A stretch of 64,000 bases of DNA, from the NCBI GenBank assembly GCA_012934845.2, contig WNNJ02000601.1, positions 1 to 64,000 of the forward strand. The letters run 5' to 3'. The notes below the pieces were generated by a model. The model was not told the origin of the DNA. It saw only the letters and a program-made list of their open reading frames with translations, and did no database searches. The position numbers and the translations under genes were made by a program. Shown piece after piece: positions 58,430 through 64,000 of the stretch (within the stretch, counting starts at the first letter, position 1; each line of letters starts with the position of its first letter). The DNA is from Pomphorhynchus laevis. Lineage: Eukaryota > Acanthocephala > Palaeacanthocephala > Echinorhynchida > Pomphorhynchidae.

Positions 58430-59095
58430 ATATATTGTTATAGTTTTCTCCTTGGTAAAGATTAATTACACTGCCTGCTAGGACTCTCCATTGAGTTCAG
58501 GTATATAATATCCAAGGTAGTAAATAGCCAAAAAAATATTTTACTACTATAAACACTAGCAAAGAACAGAGACTTTTTATTTAAAACGTTCCGTCCGAAT
58601 ATAGTACTTTTTCAATCTATAAAAATACAGTAATAAGAGTCATAAAATCTGAAAAAGACTTTGTCTGTATAAAATTTATCTGGTCGCCAAAAATATGTGT
58701 GTTCTATATTGATACCTTTTCCTTTGTCGCACATCAATTGACCTATCCACTGTTGTTCTAATTTTTTGCGGGTGACTTTTTCATCGACATTGCCCGCTAT
58801 AACACAATATGTGAAGCAATCAGTGGTGGTATCGTTGCATTTGACACAATGATTAACTATGGCGTCTCGGTTGACTAACTTCTTTATTAAATCGCTTCGG
58901 CGGTTATTTAATCTTACATTCAGCGACTATCCACTTTTGCCTACATACTGTGCATGACACTTTTGACAGTTTGCAACATAAATTATACCAGCTGTGGCGC
59001 ATGTGATGTTTTGATTTATTTTGTAGTTTAGGTTAGTATATTTACTTTTAAAACATTTTCTTTCTTCTACCTGTTGACAACATTTCATTCTACTT
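58430..59095 (-). pseudogene. PLE GIY-YIG fragment, longer copy of 17205-17683
   Basis: It carries IIYVANCQKCHAQYVGKS (GIY-YIG core), then NVRLNNRRSDLIKK, the CVKC pair and QQWIGQL. A stop is present after the YVG motif. Identity with 17205-17681 is high. Upstream lies a CCQQVEERKCFKS linker. No RT is attached. Confidence 0.8.
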
Positions 59096-59129
59096 CTATT
59101 GCGTTATGAAATGTTAACGAAACGGATAG

Positions 59130-59310
59130 GATAGAGATATATTTGATCATAACCTATATAAAAACTCGTCATTTCAAAGGCCAAGAAACTTCATGTAGAA
59201 CAAAAATAAATATTTCATTTAAAGATATAGATCTAACACCTATTATATCAGTACGAAGATTTAAACGAGAAAGAACAAGAAAATTTATACCAACCAATTT
59301 TAAAAGCAAA
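59130..59310 (+). pseudogene. PLE N-terminal scrap, plus strand
   Basis: It encodes TKINISFKDIDLTPIISVRR, matching the N-terminal region of the PLE at 16624-17082 in the opposite orientation. The frame then runs into AT-rich sequence. Confidence 0.75.
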
Positions 59311-59600
59311 ATTAAAATAAAATAAATCAAATTTATTAAAGAAAAACGTCTTTATCGACCTTCCAAAACATCAAATTACCTAGAATTTCAAAAAATTCTA
59401 GTTCATAGTATCTTTTAAAAAATTTTAAAATTTCAATTAAAAGAGCTTATGTTTTAAAATCTCGTTCAGTTAACACTATTTTTTCCTACACTGTAAAATT
59501 AATCCCTTATTCCGTTCATTTATTTGTCTTAACAAGTCAATAAATTTTCCTAAGTTAACATGTGCCACAATTTACAATGAATTTAACGATCTATGCCTGC
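59310..59600. other. AT-rich sequence without recognised features
   Basis: Poly-A/T rich. Nothing supported on either strand. Confidence 0.4.
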
Positions 59601-59604
59601 TTCA

Positions 59605-60155
59605 AGAGAATTTATCGTTCTAGGGATATATTCAAAACTCTTAGATAACAATTCCAGAATAAAATAGAATAAATAGATGATCTAGATTCATCGCCAATAT
59701 ATTGTCGTTTGAAATATTCTATTAATTCAGCAGCATATGAATAATTGAGCAATAAGTTTTCGGATATCAAAGAAAAGAATGTTGGAACACGATCTGGAGG
59801 AGAATATGTTAAATTAAGAAGATTTTATCAATCTTCTAAAATTTTCATCATTATTATAGAGCAAAGAGAGTCCACATCTTTGTAACTTCCTATATACTGC
59901 CTGACCTAGATGAAAAGTGCATCCACCCATCGTACTTTCAAAAGATGCTTTTAGTGCATTAATCAATCCCATTTCAAAATCTGTAATTATGTAGGAAACA
60001 GAAATATTGAGTAAAGTTTTGAGAATAGTAAAGGCTTCCAAATAAGTAGCCTCTGCTTTATTTGGGAGCAAAATATAAACATGGGGAACAAGGTTGCCAA
60101 AAACCTTTACTTTGAAAGTACATAGTTGATAAAATTGACCCGGGACACTTTTCAT
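59605..60155 (-). pseudogene. MULE transposase fragment
   Basis: A second MULE, distantly related to that at 9.1-10.8 kb. 59814-60155 holds the core piece QFYQLCTFKVKVFGNLVPHV, the second Asp motif YIITDFEMGLINAL and GGCTFHLGQAVYRKLQ. In another frame, 59605-59815 holds ELIEYFKRQYIG and LFWN, which follow in MULE transposases. The first Asp and the final Glu region are missing. It is joined abruptly to the polymerase fossil at about 60158, and no terminal repeats were found. Confidence 0.78.
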
Positions 60156-60157
60156 GA

Positions 60158-60300
60158 CATGCTTTGTGCGGCTTAGGTAGTACCAGGGGATCCTTATTAA
60201 TGAGCCACTCCAAAAACCAGGACTGCCAAGGATCGTCCTGGTTGAGGAGCTTATACGCAGTGGAAAAGAAAGGCAGATAGTAATTGATCAGGTTTCTCAA
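60158..60300 (-). pseudogene. Small fragment of the hepadna-like RT-RNase H gene (fossil)
   Basis: It matches 54935-55070 closely and stops where the MULE fragment begins. Partial and broken. Confidence 0.7.
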
Positions 60301-60309
60301 ACAGGCACA

Positions 60310-60720
60310 GCAAGCATAAATAAAATTAAACACATCAAACATATGGAAATTATGTAGTAAACATTTGAGCAATCTCTCTAGCAATCTTCTTGTTATTGAA
60401 ACTTTTGTGCGAATCACTTTTAATCTTTCTATCGAGGGTGTCCGCACTGTCATCCATTTCCCAGATATTCCCTGCGCCATATTTAGCCTCAAACCTATCA
60501 GTGAAGTCTGGCCTTGTCTCCTCCCTACATAGAATGTGACCTAACAGGGTTATAGCAGTAAAATTTAGTTCTCCATAGATACCTTTTACGAATACAGTGT
60601 CGGCATACACTCTAGCCAACTTTGTTGCTTGGGAAGTTATAGTCTTTATCGTATTGCCTCCTACGGCTCCGCATAAGGCCATGGTTCCCAAGAATGATCT
60701 CTGATCTATGGAATCCCTCG
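60310..60720 (-). pseudogene. Nucleoprotein-like C-terminal fragment, third copy (fossil)
   Basis: Close match to 55080-55500, in the same orientation and with the same junction to the polymerase fragment. Copies 2 and 3 therefore belong to one duplicated segment of about 800 bp. Confidence 0.55.
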
Positions 60721-60739
60721 AGGATCTGGGAAATACTTA

Positions 60740-61728
60740 AGATGAGCATACAATATATATAGTTTTTAAATCTGATTGAGTTAAACTGTGCTCCGTGAGC
60801 TAATAAGCTTCAGTTTTATAATTGTAAATGTTGCCAAAAACCGGATTTCGATTACAAGTAGAGCAGACTTCCTTATCACTCCTAGATGAGCTGATGGTAG
60901 CCGGCAGCACTCATCAGTAGGGTGAACTACCATCAGTCGTTTCGGCTGCCTTGTGATATATTAAATAGGCTTTTCCGAGAATTCGCTAACGTAATAGCAT
61001 AGGCATAGCCTCTTAAAACTAACCATGTGCTTTCCGAACCATCCTAATTTTATTCGGCAGAAAATTTACTTGCTGTCGTTGCTTGCTTTCTCACAGGATT
61101 CTTTTGAGGATACATTTTATAATTTTATATCTGGCTGTGTTAAACTGTGCTCCGGGAGCCAATAAGCTTCAGTTTCATAATCGTAGATGTTGCCAAAAAT
61201 CGGAGTTCGATTACAAGTAGAGCAGACTTCCTTATCACTCCTAGACGCGCTGATGGTAGCCGGCAGCACTCATCAGTCGGGTGAACTACCATCAGTCGTT
61301 TCGGCTGCCTTGTGATGTATTAAATAGGCATTTCCGAGAATTTGCTAACGTGATAGCATGGGCATAGCCTCTATAGCCTCTTTAAACAAACCATGTGCTT
61401 TTCGGACCATCCTAATTTTATTCGGCAGGAAATTTACTTGCTGTCGTTGCTTGCTTTCTCACAGGATCCTTTGGAGGATACATTTTTATAATTTTATATC
61501 CGGCTATGTTAAACTGTGCTCCGCGAGCCAATAAGCTTCAGTTTTATAATCGTAGATGTTGCCAAAAACCGGAGTTCGATAACAAGTAGAGCTGACTTCC
61601 TTATCACTCCTAGACGAGCTGATAGTAGCCGGCAGCACTCATCAGTAGGGTGAACTACCATCAGTCGTTTCGGCTGCCTTGTGATATATTAAATAGGCAT
61701 TTTCGAGAATTTGCTAACGTGGTAGCAT
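60740..61728. repeat. ~360-bp satellite, about two and a half tandem units
   Basis: Units start with ttaaactgtgctccg at 60781, 61140 and 61509 (periods 359 and 369). Each contains a gttcgattacaag stretch, a ctgatggtag/ctaccatcag 10-bp inverted repeat around ccggcagcactcatcag, and gtttcggctgcct. Sequence variation between units is low. It lies upstream of the nucleoprotein-like fragment in both places where that occurs (55.5 and 60.7 kb). Confidence 0.82.
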
Positions 61729-61920
61729 ACACAAGGTGACTTTCGCATTGAAAACCAGCTACAGAATCCTTCCTTCATGATATCCAATTCCATACACCCT
61801 GACTACTAACGGCGCCATTGCCACAGCCGTTTACAAGCATGCCAGAGAGCATCTCGGACAATGCAGTTTCTGGACATTATGATAGAAGGTTTCATATACT
61901 GTGTGAAATCTGGTAATCCT

Positions 61921-61992
61921 GGATTCGTAGTCTAGCAGTCAGAGCGCAAGCCAAGTACGGAGAGCGACAGCTCGAATCTCGGATAAGTCAAA
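61921..61992 (+). ncRNA. tRNA-like SINE head (Pol III promoter)
   Basis: A-box-like tagtctagcagtc at 61928-61940 and B-box-like agctcgaatctcg at 61969-61981 are spaced as in tRNA genes. The stretch does not fold as a clean tRNA by eye, so it is more likely a tRNA-derived SINE head than a functional tRNA. Confidence 0.5.
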
Positions 61993-62018
61993 TTTCAAAA
62001 GGCGAAGAGTTAGTAGTC

Positions 62019-62085
62019 AGCCTTCTGACGAGCCCGGGGCCAACAACATGTGGCAAAAAGCGGGCGAAACGAAAACGGCTGTGGC
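62019..62085 (+). ncRNA. Hammerhead-like core in the foldback element
   Basis: CTGACGA at 62025-62031, stem II gcccg/cgggc (62032-62036 with 62061-62065) and GAAAC at 62066-62070. The stem II loop is long, with an inner gcca/tggc pairing. Stems I and III are not clear by eye, so cleavage is doubtful. Confidence 0.4.
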
Positions 62086-62299
62086 AATGGCGCCGTTAGT
62101 AGTCAGGGTGTATGGAATTGGATATCATGAAGGAGGGATTCTGTAGCTGGTTTTCAATGCGAAAGTCACCTTGTGTGACCTAGCAACTATTCAATACATA
62201 AACAAGCATCCATCAAAGGATCACCAGTCCCGATTTCAATCGATCTTCATGATCCCATACGATACAATCTATATATTGGTACCTATGGATGATTATTAA

Positions 62300-62346
62300 A
62301 GTCACGGTACTGATGAGCTCCGTTAGAGCGAAACGCGTATATTGTT
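62300..62346 (+). ncRNA. Hammerhead ribozyme, PLE-type minimal form
   Basis: CTGATGA at 62310-62316, stem II gctc/gagc around cgtta, and GAAAC at 62330-62334. CGCG follows as a minimal stem III, then TA at the expected cleavage position. Sequence before and after can pair as stem I (acggta with tattgt, two G-U pairs). All conserved core bases are present. The very short stem III means it would work best as a dimer, as known for PLE hammerheads. Confidence 0.65.
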
Positions 62347-62439
62347 GTTGAAGTTTGTCGTCACACATAGGATGACTGGACATAAATAGCGACTTTGAAT
62401 ATTTCGAGAATAATTAGGTTCTATTTCATGATCTTCTTT

Positions 62440-62745
62440 TCTTCTTTTTTTAGCGTCTTTCCCGTGTAGGTACGGGGTCTGCGGCTTTTGAAAGTCGCCT
62501 CCACTTAGTTCTATTTATGGCGTCTTTGGTTTCTAGTCCAACACTTATCAAATCATGACGTATGACGTCCATCCATCGCAATTTCGGCCATCCTATCGGA
62601 CGATTTCCATCAACTGTCACGGCGACGAACCTATTTGATGGTTGGTGTTCGCTTGCGCGGAATACGTGGCCGTACCATTGTAGTCGTTTCTCGCGAAGTT
62701 TCTCTATTATTGGCACTATGCTAAAACGATCCCTGATTTCTTAGT
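62440..62745 (-). pseudogene. LINE ORF2 C-terminal end (RTE/CR1-like), 5'-truncated
   Basis: It encodes the typical C-terminal tail RLQWYGHVFRASEHQPSNRF, then GWPKLRWMDVIRHDL and NRTKWRRLSKAADP, ending in a basic tail. This is the last ~90 aa of an RT-type ORF2. Everything upstream is missing, as usual for 5' truncation on insertion. It is one open frame, unrelated to the two other LINEs here. Confidence 0.8.
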
Positions 62746-62860
62746 TCCGGACATGATATTTTAAAGTTTTTCCTGCTGTCTATTCTTCGTTCCGGACATG
62801 ATCTTCGTTCCGGACATGATCTTTTAAAGTTTTTACTGCTGTCTATTCTATGTCATGATC
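62745..62860. repeat. Small tandem repeat
   Basis: ttccggacatgat followed by ttttaaagtttttnctgctgtctattct occurs about two and a half times with one short unit between. No function is seen. Confidence 0.7.
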
Positions 62861-62899
62861 TGATGAGGATATATAGAATATATATAATATGTTGTAGAA

Positions 62900-63244
62900 T
62901 TACCAAGAAACATCCTCCTTAGTATAGGGAGGATGTTTAAACGTTGTACTACATCGAGTGCGTCTATTGGCAAAATAATGAAAATTTTCTAGTTCGGAAA
63001 TTGAAACATGTCTACCCACCAAAACGCTTGCTTTTTTAGCCTTGATTGCCATACATTTTTTATATGTATACTGATCAAATGCAAAATTGCAGCTCACGTT
63101 CTTAACACGATTATAAAACTTAAGTGTGGCAATTACCAATGCAATTTCTGCCTTTTTATAAATGTTTCGTAGAATTATATCAGTTTTTGAATAACACCAT
63201 TTTTGAGCGACATTAGGACTAATGCAGAGACTTTTTTTATACAC
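62900..63244 (-). pseudogene. PLE N-terminal region
   Basis: An open 114-aa frame with LRNIYKKAEIALVIATLKFY and a YKKCMAIKAKKA motif. It is comparable with the N-terminal helical region of the PLE at 16624-17082 (ILKFYRHTYG, YKKLVISKAKK). The call is by resemblance only. It lies downstream of a PLE tail on the same strand, in the usual PLE tandem order. No RT follows; a satellite-like repeat does. Confidence 0.5.
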
Positions 63245-63469
63245 AAACCTTTAGGAACCACACCGTATGTATAGAAAAATGCTAGAAAATGTACATGTGC
63301 ATAGATTGATGCTTGTTTGGAAGATGAAAGGATCCTCACACGGATCATTCATATATCTGAATCGTCAGGAATTGAAATACTTCCATACTAAATTCTTTTT
63401 AATAGAAATGCTGTTTAACAGTGATACTTAAAAGTGTGAAAATATATAAAATATAATTTGTTGTTACAC

Positions 63470-64000
63470 CTGCCCTGGGACACTCACTGGTGTACTCATA
63501 AATATATCACTATGTTTTCCTCATGAAGAGGCATAAAGTTACACCTGTCCCATAATATCAGTTGAAATTTGTCCAATAAGGTTCATTTCTTTATGTTTTC
63601 TTCTTATCTTATCATTAGATAAGGAAATAATATTATAATCAAAAACATCATCTTTATTATGATCTAATGAATGAATCACAACAGCATCTGTTGGTCATTT
63701 TGCCTTAATATCGGCTCGTCTGTTGCATAATCTGCTGCTTAGACTACGACCAGATTCACCAACATATTGTGCCGGGCATTCACGACTAGAGCAGAGGCTC
63801 TAGTTCTTTATGTAATAGCTTACTAATCTTTTCCGTTTCCATCCCAATGTTACTCACTATTGGTCTACCTAAACATGGATTTGTCTGTTTATGAGTCTTA
63901 GGAAGCATGTAAAAGCGTCCAACTTTCGGGTTATCTTGCATCAGTTGTTCTAAATCGGAACATTGTAAATACGACGATGAAACATGTTTTTCAAGCATTG
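63470..64000 (-). pseudogene. PLE: RT fragment fused to GIY-YIG tail, cut by the window edge
   Basis: 63786-63998 encodes GRFYMLPKTHKQTNPCLGRPIVSN and ends KELEPLL. The sequence then passes directly to CPAQYVGESG and RLCNRRADIK (GIY-YIG) at 63660-63785. The RT palm, thumb and linker are deleted. The nuclease tail (DHNKDDVFDYNII, MNLIGQI) is readable to about 63545, and a non-coding 3' part follows. A stop lies within the GIY-YIG part. Confidence 0.78.

Larger units (their letters stand above)
61729..62176. mobile_element. Foldback element with 104-bp arms and tRNA-like interior
   Basis: The arms 61729-61832 and 62073-62176 are reverse complements with one mismatch in 104 bases. The 240-bp interior holds a tRNA-like Pol III promoter and a hammerhead-like core. 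No target duplication was found. It could be a SINE-like element with an inverted duplication of its 3' part, or a foldback/MITE. Confidence 0.75.

Noticed and set aside
60830-60870. tRNA T-arm-like gttcgattac in the satellite
   Set aside because: No matching A box or acceptor stem lies at the right distance.
61240-61320. Possible hammerhead on the minus strand of the 360-bp satellite (ctgatga near a gaaac)
   Set aside because: The gaaac lies before ctgatga within a unit. The right order would need pairing across about 300 bases into the next unit, and stems I and III are not evident.

Overview
The window is eukaryotic, AT-rich and made almost entirely of transposable elements and fossil virus-like DNA. 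I found no convincing host gene, spliced or not, and no rRNA or standard tRNA gene. The mix suggests an invertebrate, most likely an arthropod. It contains many Penelope-like elements (PLEs) with GIY-YIG endonucleases, a BED-finger hAT, a FLYWCH-type MULE, zinc-knuckle LINEs and nucleoprotein-like viral relics. The species call is inference only.

Layout. 0-5.2 kb: a minus-strand Jockey/I-like LINE (ORF1 with zinc knuckles, ORF2 with endonuclease), split by a whole 2,168-bp hAT that has an open 604-aa transposase and a perfect 8-bp target duplication. 5.25-5.8 kb: a PLE scrap. 5.8-8.8 kb: AT-rich, non-coding, with diverged internal repeats. 8.8-20.05 kb: two copies of a ~2.3-kb non-coding block. 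The first copy is interrupted by a MULE with an open 444-aa transposase. Between the copies lie at least four PLE pieces. 20.05-22.3 kb: mostly unassigned sequence plus a third partial copy of the block.

22.3-41.5 kb: three tandem arrays (A, B, C; periods about 1,440, 1,440 and 963 bp). Each unit carries a short gag/capsid-like gene on the minus strand. A hepadnavirus-like reverse transcriptase-RNase H fossil on the plus strand (34.0-36.1 kb) lies between arrays B and C. 41.6-44.7 kb: a nucleoprotein-like viral fossil split by a LINE. Two further copies at 54.7-55.5 and 60.2-60.7 kb are joined to the end of the same RT-RNase H gene, so the polymerase and the nucleoprotein-like gene have travelled together.

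45-59 kb: PLEs again, including one nearly full-length element (46.4-48.6 kb) and a separate Neptune-like lineage (52.2-54.4 kb). Short perfect palindromes are scattered among them. 59.6-62.2 kb: a MULE fragment, a ~360-bp satellite and a foldback element. The foldback has 104-bp arms, a tRNA-like Pol III promoter and a hammerhead-like core. A better hammerhead core lies 130 bp downstream of it. 62.4-64 kb: a LINE 3' end and two head-to-tail PLE pieces.

The elements are nested, so relative ages can be read. The hAT and the MULE are young (open ORFs, recognisable ends). The repeat arrays are recently amplified, since adjacent units are nearly identical. Most PLEs, LINEs and viral relics are decayed. 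The three most unusual features are the capsid-like arrays around the hepadna-like polymerase, the recurring polymerase/nucleoprotein pair, and the hammerhead/tRNA-like foldback.
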